A stretch of DNA of 64,000 bases from Epiperipatus broadwayi. Its lineage: Eukaryota > Onychophora > Udeonychophora > Euonychophora > Peripatidae. Below the pieces are notes generated by a model. It was given only the letters and a program-made list of their open reading frames with translations. It did not search any database and was not told the origin of the DNA. Both the position numbers and the translations under genes were made by a program. This document shows positions 10,591-22,492 of this stretch, piece by piece; position 1 is the stretch's first letter, and each line of letters starts with the position of its first letter. The DNA is taken from contig JAQFVV010000017.1 of assembly GCA_028023455.1 (NCBI GenBank), positions 3,083,501 through 3,147,500 on the forward strand. The letters are read 5' to 3'.

Positions 10591-11359
10591 AATATTTCTG
10601 TAGTGTAATTTTCGCCACACCACTATCACAAGGTAGGGATTGGTTTCTATATTTTTATCACCTTGTGGAGGGATGTAATCATGAATATATAATCAAAGTC
10701 ATGTGAAAAAGCACTCATCAGTTGTCCCAGATCACAACCTCTTACACATATCTTTATCATTGTTCAGTATATATACAGATAGTCAATCACTACAGTTTAA
10801 TTTATAAGTTTCAAATTTACTGCCCTTACAATTTTGACACAAATCACTTAATGGAAGCATATTAATAATTTTTATTAGTCATTCATTAGACTAGAAATTA
10901 TCCACTTAATGAATAATATTTTTGTAGTGTAATTTTCACTACACCACTCCCACACAAGGTAGGGACTGGTTTCTATCCACTTTTAACACTTTGTGTAGGG
11001 ATGTAATCATAAAAATATGACCAAAGACATGTGAAAAAGATTTGTGATTCCCAAGATACACATTTCACACTGAACCAGCACTCATTAGTTGGTCCAGACC
11101 ACAATTTCCTACATACATCTTTATTATTGTGTAGTATATAAATAGATAAGAAATTACTAAAGTTTAATTGATAAGTGTCAAATTTATTGCTTTCATAACT
11201 TTGACGCAAATCACTTAATGGAAGTATATTAATATTTTTTTATTAGTCATTCATTAGACTAGAGATTATCCACTTAATAAATAATATTTTTGTAGTGGAA
11301 TTTTTACTACGCTGCGTGAGAGTGAGTGGTTCGGTGAAAATTACACTACAGAAGTATTA
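10591..11359. mobile_element. TIR element with tandem monomers, copy 1
   Basis: The ends are inverted copies of a 26-bp terminus (shared core TTCTGTAGTGTAATTTTC; 24 of 26 match). The terminus also recurs inside, at 10,591, 10,915 and 11,283, because the body is made of about 2.3 tandem monomers of 324-368 bp, each beginning with the terminus. No coding sequence, so non-autonomous. The layout (terminus plus core tandem repeats) recalls Helitron- or MITE-derived tandem-repeat elements, but I cannot assign a superfamily. Monomer-like sequence upstream to about 10,540 may also belong to it. Confidence 0.65.
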
Positions 11360-12385
11360 GACTATTAATTTCTTTGCATTCTCCCTTTTAAATTTGATTT
11401 TTACAGCGTATTAGTATGGAGTTATACTTTAGCGTAGCTAAGAAAAGATTTATAATAAAATACCCAGAACTTTTAGTTATAAGCTTTTAAATAATTATCT
11501 TCATTCAAAATGCGTTAGCAAAAAACACTTTAAACGTTTCATGAATAATAAAAAGCTTATAACTAAAAGGTTTTTAACTGAATTGTAATGTGAATTAACA
11601 TGTTTACAGAAGAAGAGAAGAATATGAAGTATTTGAGAAAGAATTTTGTAAATAGTATTTATTCGTTCTCATTTTTTTTGTTTTGATTTTACAAAGAATG
11701 AACATGATAAATACTATTCCACTTCTTAATTAAATTAACCTAGCTAAGCAATTTTTACTGTATATATAATCAGAACTGTGAGGCATATATATAATATTGT
11801 GCGCCTGAGTTTATTAAACTTTTATTTTAATCTAATATTGTTGAAAATATAATCTACATAATAATAATAACGGTCAACGATAGTGTTACCCAATATTTAA
11901 AATTCTAATATTTATAAAAATCAACGTTGGTTGTTGTCATATTCTAAATACAGATCAGTAAAACTCTTCCAACTGGTTTTCTGTTTAAATTTCGTTTCGT
12001 AGTTAAATGATTGATGTTCTACAAGTAAGGCGGGGCACAAGGATTGGCATTGATTTGGACTAACAGTTTGATCAAGTTTTTAAAATACCCTTTAACTAAA
12101 CAGACTTTTTTTTTACCTGTATAAAAACTACAATTTAACAGAAAGCCTTCGGAAATATCGCATCTACCAGATTAGATTTAGAAACCAGTTTAATCGCATT
12201 TATAATTATAATAATGTATTGTGGTAAAACACTATTATAATATTTTGAAAGTGTAATTCCCCCTTTCCCAATAACTTTAAAATCCATTATCTAAAAACTA
12301 CAATATTTTTTGTTAAATTATAGAAAAAATATATATAATTATTACTTACGCCACTTTTAAACATTTTAATATATGTTACCTATAG
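11360..12385. other. AT-rich spacer with two short inverted repeats
   Basis: No gene seen. Inverted repeats are CTTTTAGTTATAAGCTTTT (11,470-11,488) against its complement at 11,551-11,569, and about 20 bp at 11,652-11,671 against 11,708-11,727. A short stretch near 12,030-12,060 is less AT-rich. Confidence 0.5.
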
Positions 12386-12694
12386 ATGGCGCTAACTAAA
12401 AACAAATTGAGCTTGTTAAACGAATGTGCTGAAATTAATTTAAAAAATACCCAAAATGTAACAGCTAGCATCTATAAGTTATATAAAAAGAAATATAGAA
12501 GACATTTTTATTCGTCTATAAACCGAAATGTGATAATAAGAGTGATTACAAACCTAGCTAATCATTCGCCTTTAGGTAAATATAGACAAGCCTTGAGTGG
12601 TTTCAACTATCCCGATTGGTGTGGTTGGTTGATAATAATCCGTCACCATCATATGTGGCAAATTGAAGCTTCAGATTCTTCAAGGTGTGTGTGA
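12386..12694 (+). CDS. Unrecognised 102-codon open frame
   Basis: Opens with ATGGCGCTA and stays open for 102 codons, which is long for this base composition. The predicted protein is basic (KLYKKKYRRHFYSS near residues 31-45) and ends in a stretch with YRQALSGFNYPDWCGW. I recognise no domain, signal peptide or family, and no intron signals that would tie it to other exons. It may be a chance frame or a piece of an unknown element. A small hairpin (GGTGGCAA/TTGCCACC) follows at 12,902-12,930. Confidence 0.15.
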   Translation: MALTKNKLSLLNECAEINLKNTQNVTASIYKLYKKKYRRHFYSSINRNVIIRVITNLANHSPLGKYRQALSGFNYPDWCGWLIIIRHHHMWQIEASDSSRCV

Positions 12695-13084
12695 ATAAAA
12701 CTGTCAGCATAACCCCCACTGAGACTTGTCATTCAAAGAGACAGCTCGGCTGCACGAACATTTACCACTGCATCTTTTTCGTTTATAAACTTGCACACAA
12801 AAAATAGAAATGATTTGTATGTGTATATATGTATATAGTTATGTTTTTTGGCCAAAAGCACTTGACATCACTAGGCGATAGAATGCTGAAATGAAGCATT
12901 TTCGGTGGCAATTTGGTATGTTTGCCACCTCTCAATCCCATTTATTTTAATATCTCTATATATTAAAGGTACATCATAAAAATCTAATGAGTCTATATAA
13001 TTAATTCGCAATATGTATTTATTTACAGGGTCATAATTATATTATAAAAATATGTATATGTATATCACACTTGTAAATTATAAC

Positions 13085-13275
13085 AGGCAAAACTCACTAT
13101 ATGTATTGCCACACACAGCAAGCTAGAATAATCAATGGATGCCAGAAGGCTTGTGCATAAAATCCCCATCTAGTGCCTACTCATCCAATATCCCCAGACT
13201 AGTTTATGTCTTGTTGCCTTCGTCAATGAGGAGCAGCCTTGGATCTGAGAGCACTGCACCTAGATCTTAGGCTCA
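13085..13275 (+). mobile_element. Foldback family A left-arm fragment
   Basis: Matches the family-A left arm from ACAGGCAAAACTC to ATCTTAGG, lacking the outermost 45 bp. The minus-strand hammerhead-like core is decayed (ATTGACG in place of CTGATGA). Confidence 0.7.
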
Positions 13276-13810
13276 AAAAGTAACTTCTTTTTCTTCTGTT
13301 TCTGCTTCTGCACATTAATCAATCACAAATCAGAGATCTATACTATTAAATATTTTAACTGTAAAAGGAACAACCTTAAAAATATGAATGAAAGTTGTGT
13401 ATCTGCTATATTTGCATGGATTGTTAACAGAATTCCAAGGCAACTGATGAAGAAAGTTATTCTTAAAATGAATGTATACTGCAGAGTGATATGTCCATTT
13501 CTTTCATAAAGTATGGCAGCCATAGTAAAAAATGTATTATGCATGGCGAATGGATGTTTTTTCAAATTTATTTTACATTTAATTCAAAGTGCTTTAATCT
13601 ATTCATTGTAAATGTTATCATTAGTAAAGATTTATCTCTTGCATGTTATTAAAAGCCCCATGGCATAGGAAAAGTAACTCATTCATTCATCTACCTAAAC
13701 TTGTATGGGTGAATCTTAGAATTTTTTATATTTAAAAAAAAATTAGTTTTTTATTAAGATAATCTGCCCATAGACCATTCAGATTACTGTCCAAAGTTGG
13801 TAATTATTAG
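13276..13810. other. AT-rich spacer, no feature recognised
   Basis: No protein-like frame with motifs on either strand and no repeat shared with the rest of the window that I could see. Confidence 0.5.
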
Positions 13811-14258
13811 CAGGGGTCACCAACAAGTTGATCACTGGCCAATAGCAAAGCCAATTTTGGTCGATCGCAATCTGGCAAGAGCCATTGGATTACGAGTGAA
13901 ACAAGTTAAGTCAAGATTTTCAAATTTTTTGTTATTTTTTTTTTGTTCTAAATTTTTTTTCAATTCTAGATAGGTGAAGTCCACTAAGTCATATCATTAT
14001 TGAAAATAATATTTTTAATCTTTAGCTACATTTGAATTAATAAATATTGTTAATAATTACTCATGTTGCTTTAATTTCCCCAGACATAAGGTTTTTGGCC
14101 CGTTAAATAATTGTTATTTTTTACATAGGTAGATATATCAAAATAGTATGTATTTCACACCTCTCTCCACTTAGACTATGCCTATGACAACAAGTCGATC
14201 GTAACACATTTTTAAAATAAAAAATAGATCTTATGAACACAAAAGTTGGCCACCTCTG
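13811..14258. mobile_element. hAT-type MITE with perfect 8-bp TSD
   Basis: Termini are CAGGGGTCACCAAC at the left and, inverted, CAGAGGTGGCCAAC at the right, the CAGRGGTSRCCAAC type seen in many hAT transposons. Direct 8-bp repeats ATTATTAG at 13,803-13,810 and 14,259-14,266 are exactly the duplication length hAT transposases make. At 448 bp with no transposase frame it is non-autonomous. The interior contains two GTCGATCG motifs near the ends. Confidence 0.88.
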
Positions 14259-15187
14259 ATTATTAGGACCAATTAGTAACTGGAACATAAAAAGCCAAGG
14301 TCTATCATTGATTAGATATGATACAGTCTACATTGCTAAGATGTGGTATCATATTTCTATAGCTGGATGGGGTCAAATTTTATAAAAAATCTCCAACAAC
14401 TATTTATGAATCTGTTGCATATTAAAACTTTGTGTATCCTTAAGAAATTGTGTAAATTTATTGTGTGTTTTATTTTTTTAAGTAAATCATGACACCTAAT
14501 GACAATGTTATCAATGGATATGTCATTTGGGTAGTTTTTAGGTACTTCTTTTTTGTTCAGTTAACAGTGCTGCAATGACAAAAATTGGATTACTTTATTT
14601 AAACTAAAGGATTCAAACATTATTTCCATTTAGATGGAGAATTTGGATCTAGGTTCAAAATTATGAAAAAATTAATGTTAATGTTTTTAGACTCAATAAT
14701 GGAAAGATATAAAATGTAAGAGTAAACCATAAGCCACATGTTGTTTTAGTCACAAATAATAAAAATTGTAGTGGATTTCTTCTATATTTCAAGTAAAAAT
14801 GTCCACATATTGATTTATTGACAAATACCTTAGCTATTGTGGGGCAAAAAAACTTTCTGCTTCTTTCTGAAATTTGAAAGTCATGTATTAACATGGCTAA
14901 CATGAAATCTTGAGATTTTTAGAGTTGTATTGATGGTATCATTTGCCACTTTTTGTTTCTCACAATTTCCATTTATTTCAAACTGCAGCATGAACTCTTT
15001 AATGTGAAAATTCCCATCATGACTACATTCATATTTCATCTTTTTTTTTTTTTAAAAAAAGGCATTTCATAATTAGTGCTCACATCTCTTAAAAAAAGTT
15101 TTGTCATTCTTCAACTTTGAAATTATTTATTTTCTAGCATTGGCATTAATTAATCTTCTAGCATATGATAAAAATTATTAGGCATTT
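14259..15187. other. AT-rich spacer, no gene recognised
   Basis: A short minus-strand frame at 14,661-14,903 has no features that lift it above chance. Homopolymer A and T runs are common. Confidence 0.5.
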
Positions 15188-15842
15188 GTGAGTTTTCAAG
15201 TAAACCAAGATGGCAACCATAATTTTTGATATACAGATTCAAGGGCCTGTTATCTACCAAAGATGTGTTAGTTGTTAAATTAAAACAAAATTAATAAATC
15301 GATTATTAAATTTAAAAAAGGAATAAATTCTGATAAATTTCATTAAGAAGTTTTATTTCATTATTTTTTGTTTCGTTATGAAGTGGGAAGAGACAAAACG
15401 CTCTTAATATTGTTCTTTGGCTGTATGCTTCTTTTTGTCAGCAGTTTTTTGATAAATTGCCAGATAAAAATTTGGGATTTTTCTATCACAGAACATGATG
15501 CACTGGACCATTTCCAAAGGTACCTGCCTTCATGAAAAGTGTATGTTAATGGTCACAATATGATTGCATGCTGCTAACATGAATAAAATGTAAATATTGT
15601 ATTAGGATATTTTTTTCATTTTTCTGTTTAATAAGTTAATCCAAAAAGAAAGTAAACTGAATATTTAATTAATTTTTCCACAATGATTTCTTTTTTTTTT
15701 AAATAACAGTAATAAAAAATAAAATGTAATTATTAAATATGATGTTTTGTAGTGGTATTTTTTTGTAAACATTTTTGAGAGCCACCAAAACTATAGATTT
15801 ATCAAAAATATGTTTGCCATCTTGGTTTATTTGAAAACTCAC
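15188..15842. mobile_element. TIR family C, copy 1 (complete, 655 bp)
   Basis: Terminal inverted repeats of about 50 bp beginning GTGAGTTTTCAA and containing AACCAAGATGGCAA; the right end is the inverted counterpart ending TTTGAAAACTCAC. The 600-bp interior is shared with 37,798-38,774, 46,209-46,565 with 48,010-48,170, and partly 57,217-57,350. No intact transposase frame. I see no clear TSD, so the superfamily is open. Confidence 0.75.
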
Positions 15843-16079
15843 CAAGTACCAGTTATTATGTAATATTGTTGTTCCAAAGTAACTTTTATTGTAAAAGATT
15901 ACAAAAAAAATACTACTCGGGTCTACTTACCCGATGATGATTACAAAGTTTTCAATGTTACAAGGATAGAACAATTATTAATCTTGTTTACAAAAGGACA
16001 TATCCTAAAATAACAATTACATCCATAAAATGGTTGCTTTAATCCTTGTTAATGTGAATCTGTACATAAAGTCTACAGG

Positions 16080-17100
16080 GCCCAACTGCTGAAAAGTTAT
16101 TCATCACCCAATGATTCCACTCCTGGGGCCCTGAAGTGAAGACCCAAATGCTTCAGCTGAATAGGTGAACAAGTCCAGCATTGCACCACCACAACAGACA
16201 ATGAGGTCCAAGACACAAGTCCATTAAACAATAAACTCTCAATCCACAGCCGAGCCATGTCAAGATCATTCTAGGCAATGTGCAGGGACCACATTCAGTC
16301 TATCTGCCCAAAATTGGAAAGCCAACTAGGGAAAAACTAACAAGTAATGAGCACAGATCTGCACTGCTCAAAACCAACCTATCAAGAGGACACAGCAGCC
16401 AACCAGAGCAGAAATGGCACTGAGACTTTGACCAGGTACACTTCCGGCAGGTTTTTCAGGTCATGGCAATAATTATCAACAGTCTGAACCAATAAACCAG
16501 GCCCCTAATGACCACCACCACCCTCAAGGAAGAAAAGAGGAGTGCAGATCCATGCCTGTAAAAATATTGCAACAAAAACTCCATCAAAGTTACAAAAATT
16601 GGCGGTGGCCCAAAACATACCAAACACCTTACAAATGCTCTAATTCTAAAGTTAACTAAGGAAACAAAATAATAATGAGCACAAATCAACACTGTCCTAA
16701 CAAACAATCTATCAAGGTGATGCAGCAACCCCTGAGGGTGAAGTCCAGTGAAGGGCAGTGACTTTCACCCACCAGCAGGTATTCCCAGGCTTGGCAATGA
16801 TCATTGACCACTCCCACAAATGAACTAAGCCATTCATGATGACCACCACACCTGAAAAAAAGAGGAGTGCAGACCTGTGCCCAACAATGCAAAAGTTGAT
16901 ACATTGTAGTCTGGAATCAAGACAGATTTACTTGCACACCATGAGAACATACCATTTGTCCACATCACTTTGTACACTGAGGTCAATAGAGCTGAAAGTC
17001 GGTTTGTAATCATTATCAACCTCCTGTGTCTGCAAATGTTCACAAATACTTGTTCAACTCACCCAACTATAAAGTCCTTCAGGGTTCACTGTGATTCTGT
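16080..17100. repeat. GC-richer tandem repeat, period about 330 bp
   Basis: Visibly richer in G and C than its surroundings. The block 16,327-16,575 is repeated in divergent form at 16,656-16,893, with shared anchors such as AAGAGGAGTGCAGA, CCTATCAAG/TCTATCAAGG and GGCAATRAT. Parts of 16,080-16,320 and 16,894-17,100 may be further partial units. Short minus-strand frames across it show no recognisable domain. It could be an old satellite or a decayed multi-copy gene segment. Confidence 0.5.
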
Positions 17101-17617
17101 ATTATTGTGATCCTTGCAGAAAATATCAAATGAGTGGAAGGAACCATTCTAAAAAATGGTACACAGGCTACATCAGTAAATAGTGTTTACGTTTGTGTCA
17201 TTTTATATTCAACATCACAATGGAAATTGTTTACATAAGTAAAGCATAAAAATAAGTTTTTACTTAACTCTCAAAATAATTTTGTTTTAATATACTTTCC
17301 ATTATTTTTAAGATATTTTTAATTATAATTAAGCTAAAAAGTAATTTTACTTTTCTACAGATGCGATTAAAATTGAAGATCAATTATATAAAAAAATAAT
17401 TGTAAAATTTAAACATCTGTTTAGTTGTAGGGAATTTAACATTAGTAGTTTAAAATATATAACCTTTATAGTGTTAAGCTTAGATTTAGCGCATTTTAAT
17501 ATTATAGTTTATGAAGTTACAGGATATATTGCATTTCAAAATTGAATCAAAGCATTTATCATTGAGGAGTAAATGCAATTTTGCAAATATCAAATAAAAC
17601 TAATTGTATGACGTCAA

Positions 17618-17696
17618 GCGTTGGTGGACGAGTGGTCAGCACAGCTGCCTTACAAGCAGTTGTCGCAGTTTTGCAGGTTTGCTTCTCGGCCAATGC
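17618..17696 (+). tRNA. tRNA-like sequence, probably a pseudogene or SINE head
   Basis: A 79-nt segment with a 7-bp acceptor-like stem (GCGTTGG pairing with CCAATGC, one G-U), an A-box-like TGGACGAGTGG, and an anticodon-like stem-loop GCTGC-CTTACAA-GCAGT that would present UAC (valine). The T-arm/B-box (GGTTTGCTTCTC) is poor and does not form a good stem, and there is no nearby T-run matched to a functional gene. A decayed tRNA or tRNA-derived SINE is most likely. Confidence 0.4.
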
Positions 17697-18042
17697 TTTG
17701 ACACATGGAAAAAACTAATTTTATGATGTTTGATAATACAAATTACAGTTACATCTAAAGATAGGAGAACTTTGAAAATTGATATTTATAATTCAAATTA
17801 GTTGAATTAATAAAAATGTTACAAAATGTATTCATTGCTTGACTGGGTGTCATTCATTGTTTAAGGCATTATTTAAGATGTGTATGTATATATTTTGTAA
17901 TTTATACATTATACAAAATTGTTGTTGTGGGAGATTCTACTGTAAATGGGACACTATCAGTTAATTATCCTTCCACAAAGTCAATTTGATACTTTCAGTT
18001 ATTTTTTTTTATTGAAAAGACATACATATATCATACATCTAT
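17697..18042. other. AT-rich spacer, no feature recognised
   Basis: No coding or structural feature seen between the tRNA-like sequence and the tetranucleotide array. Confidence 0.5.
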
Positions 18043-18272
<230 letters not shown>

Positions 18273-18396
18273 CTATGTATTAACAACAGGAAAATTAATT
18301 AGAGGGGAAATGTATGAATGTACATATTTTGGGGATTTATATTTTATATCTAATTGCTATACATTGATTGGCATTTTATATAATCATATAAAGTAT

Positions 18397-18401
<5 letters not shown>

Positions 18402-18442
<41 letters not shown>
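18402..18442. repeat. (TA)n microsatellite
   Basis: About 20 TA units directly before a SINE-like repeat. Confidence 0.95.
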
Positions 18443-18445
<3 letters not shown>

Positions 18446-18715
18446 GAGAAGATTGAAGCTTGTCCATTAAAGTTTAAGACTTGCTATCTTAACATAAACT
18501 AAGCAGTGATTGAATGTATGTGTTGGAGTTGGTGATCTAGACCAACTGATGAGTCCTGATTCAGCACAAAATATGTATATTGGAGATCACTTATCTTTTT
18601 CACATGTATGTGGTCATATGTAGCAGTTGTATAAGATGATTGGATAGCTGTGAGAAATTTGAAAGTCTGAGTTCAAGTCCCTTATAATTACATTAAGTTT
18701 AATCTAAAAAATAAA
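18443..18715 (+). repeat. SINE-like repeat with tRNA-type B box, copy 1
   Basis: A roughly 270-bp repeat ending in GAGTTCAAGTCCCTTATAATTACAT; the GAGTTCAAGTCC is a good RNA polymerase III B box and the preceding GTAGCAGTTGTATAAGA resembles an A box. A second copy is split between 18,916-19,084 and 29,177-29,262 by the LTR element, so this copy shows the unoccupied site. The position of the promoter-like part at the 3' end is unusual for a SINE. Confidence 0.55.
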
Positions 18716-18915
18716 CATGTATTCAAATATTATATATTCAGCCTGTATTCTGCTTATACTTTTTTTGTATAATTAAGTGGAAATAATAAGGTCCTATGTG
18801 TGATGGGTCAGATTCACTTAATGTTAACATGGGTATGACAATAATATTGGCATTATCAAGAGTTTTGAGCATTTCATCCTCGGATTATCAATGATATGGA
18901 TGGCTCAAGAGTTGG

Positions 18916-19084
18916 AGAGTGGAGAAGATTGAAACTTGTCCAATAAAGTTTGAAGATTTGCTATCTTAATATAAATTGAACAATGTTTGTATATATGTGT
19001 TGGAGATGGTGATCTGGACCAACTGATGAGTTCTGGTTCATCACAAAATATGTATATCGAAGATCATTTATCTTTTTCATATAT
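18916..19084 (+). repeat. SINE-like repeat copy 2, left half (interrupted)
   Basis: Matches 18,450-18,610 of copy 1 (shared GACCAACTGATGAGT and AAAATATGTATAT). It stops at TATAT (19,080-19,084), where the LTR element begins; the remainder of the repeat resumes at 29,172. Confidence 0.7.
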
Positions 19085-22000
19085 TGTGCCGGTCAAAATC
19101 GTGTATTCATTCAACAAGACCAATAATCCAAGCAAAAGTACCTTGAATCCAACCATGCACAAGATACATATGTCAGGACAAGGATGAATCCTAACCTATT
19201 TGCCTAAACTATTGCCTCTCTGACTAATGGATAACGTTGTGATGACACTAGCAGTGCTTGGTTTTATTCCGTCCCAGCTGGAGGTCATGGTTCACATAGA
19301 GACTCAAAATAATAAAGGTTTTATATGAAAAATTAATGATTTAATGGATTCTGATGATTGCAGAATGGTACAGATAATGATTTGATCAATTAGTAATGGT
19401 TTGAACCGTAATAATAATAATTCTTTATGGCAACATTACACAGAAGTGAATTTAAATCAAAGAAATATTTAAATAAGTAGAGTAATTAACCTTAGAGATT
19501 GGAAGTGATGACAAACTAAGCTTATTTAAAATAACAATATTATAGGAATTTATTAAAGAATTTAGTACAAAATAAGTAGTCTTTGTTTATACAACTTGGT
19601 GATTTTATTTAATTCGTTTTGATGCGGCTTTGACAAACAATATAAAAGTTTGTTAATTGGTCAGCCAAAACCAATCAGCAATAAAATATGATATTACAAA
19701 TAAATCTGTTTTATATATATATATATATATAAACAAAAATAAAACAGATTTATATATATATTACAAAATATGAAAGATGGGCATTTAAAACACTATTATA
19801 TTTAAAGTCATTTGTATATAATGAGTGTGGGAAGCAAAATAGTTCTTAAATAAATAATTGACAATTATACAATCAGATTTAATTAATTAATGAAATTGTT
19901 TGTGAAGGACGTGCCATCATGGCAGAGAGCATTTCAGGTTTGCTAAATAAAGATATAAAATGATGAAGAAGGCAATATGCTATTATAGATTACAACAAAA
20001 TAAATGAGGTCTGTTATTGACCCTCTGGGTGGCTTTACTACAGACAATTTCCTAGCAAATACAACTAGATGATGAGAAATGCTAGCCCTTCAGCCAAACA
20101 TGTCTCTAAATAATCATAATAATATTTTGATGTGCATCTATATCTTAATAGCAATGCTCGAAAAGAATTCCTTGGTATGAACTATGTCTACTTTGAGGGA
20201 GTGTGAAAGATTGGACGGGTCAGTTAAATTTCCGAAGTCCTAAGAGGTTTGTAGCAAAGCAAGAATAACAATAAAAAGAAATGATTGTAACTATAAATAC
20301 ACAATGCCTTAGACGTATATAGATAGATAGTGTATCATTAACAAAATAAATCCTGATTAAAATCAATGGCTCCTTGATATAATGTAAAGTCCCCAGAAAC
20401 GTTAGGTCATTAATGAATGAATAGTAAATTATATTACAAAAAGAAAGGCAAGAATTAAAACTAAAATATAAAATTGTTTTCCCCACTCATCATGGAAGAT
20501 TACAAAATAGGACTTGTCTTTAATTAACATAGACGGGCATTAAATATCAAACTAATAAATTGTAAATCATAATTTAATATTTTCTGACAAATAAAATATA
20601 TGTATGAAATATATATATATATTGATAAAATTCTATGATAAATTTTACTTAATTGATTCACTAAAATTATTTATTCTTTCAGAAATAATTACAGGGCTAT
20701 TTTAAATTGGAGGTAATAGTAAGATACTTTTAAAATAATTTCAATCATTCAAATAAATATATATATGAGGTACAAAACTAAATGAGCTTTCTATTAATTA
20801 ATTTACGGAAGGAAGTCTTCTTGGAATGATTTTTAAATTAAAAAAAAATAACAGGGGGAGGATTTAAAGTTAATAGCTAATTGAATTTTGTAGTTGGTCA
20901 TTTCAGTAAGTCAAATAATCTAAACAAACTGACAAAAATTAATTTCATTTGCCAGATCAAAATAATGTAAAATTTTATAAGAATTGATATTTTAAATTGA
21001 ATAAAATTAAAAGACACAATTTAAACCAAGCCGTATAAACATTACACATATATATAAAATATATAAAATAATATTGATTTAAACAAGTGGAATAAAATCA
21101 GTGGCTTGCAGCAAATTGGAGATTAAACTAATATACCTATTGGAAGATGTTACATGGCTTGACAGAGGCAGTTACAGTCAGAGTATTAGCAGGTTTACTT
21201 GACACAGACAGGCTCCGGCTAGATGTTGACAGCACTGGATGGCATTGATGAGCTGGTGAGACAGAGCTCTGGGAAGCACGGTCAATCTTTTAGCCAGCCA
21301 TTCTTTTAGGCACGATGTCTTGTATATAGATTAATCACTTCTCTTCAGTAAACTCAACAATAATTAATCCCTAATGAAATTTTCCACTATTTATGTGTTC
21401 TGGTCTTATCTAAAGGATTAAATCTACACTGACCTCCACCAATTGTAACTGCTCTCAGCAGTTCTGTGAGGTTGGTGCCACTTTGGAGGGAAAATCCCTA
21501 ACTCTGCATGAACATGCCCCAAGAGTTGATTTGCTAATAAAAAACAACAACAACAACAAGCATATTAAGTTTATCAGTCATTGTACTAACAAAATCTATT
21601 TAATTATGGTTTAGATTAACAAAATGTAGATTTTATTCAGAAAAATTTGGTACAATGACTTTCAAACATATTTGGTATAAACTTTTACAAAATATTTCTT
21701 AAAAATATTACATTGTTTAAATAATTGATTCTCAAGTGTACATTGATTAAAAGATAAATATAAAATGTTACCAACTGATTTATTGAAGAAAATGAACTTT
21801 AATAAAGAATTTGAAATATTTGTAACATTTTATAGATATCTAGGATTCAATTCAATTTGATAAAATAAACACAATATACATTTTTACAAATATAAAATAA
21901 ATAAACTAATATAAAAAGGTTAGTTTTAATTATAAAATAAGATTAATGAAATATAAAAGATTATAATATTGATTAAAATATACTACCACCTATTATGAGA

Positions 22001-22097
22001 TGGGTGTCAGTTAATAAAGATTGGGTTCAAACCCAGACTAGTGCTGATGACATTGGCACTAGGTGAAGCAGGAATATGTACTACATTTCCAGCTTCA
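19085..22097 (-). repeat. 3' LTR (3,013 bp)
   Basis: Direct repeat of 26,226-29,171. Plus-strand ends are TGTGCCGGTC and GCTTCA. It carries two extra segments relative to the 5' LTR in the 19,700-19,815 region, one of which forms an inverted repeat (AAATCTGTTTTAT and ATAAAACAGATTT). Near its 5' end (22,000-22,040, plus strand) there is a tRNA-like B box, GGGTTCAAACCC. A short CAA microsatellite lies near 21,540-21,560. Confidence 0.88.
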
Positions 22098-22492
22098 TAT
22101 CCCTTGACTTGGGGGGGAAAAAACCACAAAAAAACATTTTACTTGGGTGTCCAGTGACAATAGAGGCTGACCAAGGGTTTGCTGACCAAGGTTTATTATA
22201 TTATTATTGGAATGGTAACTGTATTGAGTTCTGCAAGCCTTTAGTTTCTTCTAAATTTATTACTCTGGTGAAATTACAATTCTTAAACTATCATGTTATT
22301 AAACAATTTATTTTCTTAGTAATTCTTTCTTATCTTCCTCATTCTACTAACTTTAGTCTTCTTACTTCATTTAGTTACTATTAGATAATAGTCCTTAGAT
22401 AAGATTTATATATCAACAATCCAGCAATGTAATCAATATGTATTTCAATTATATGGGGTCATACACAAAGGGTCTCACATTTTGAAAATAAT
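22098..22492 (-). other. 3' untranslated part of LTR element interior
   Basis: Between the ORF stop and the 3' LTR. On the minus strand the last bases before the LTR read AAGTCAAGGGATA, a weak polypurine-tract candidate. A short plus-strand frame here has no support. Confidence 0.4.
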
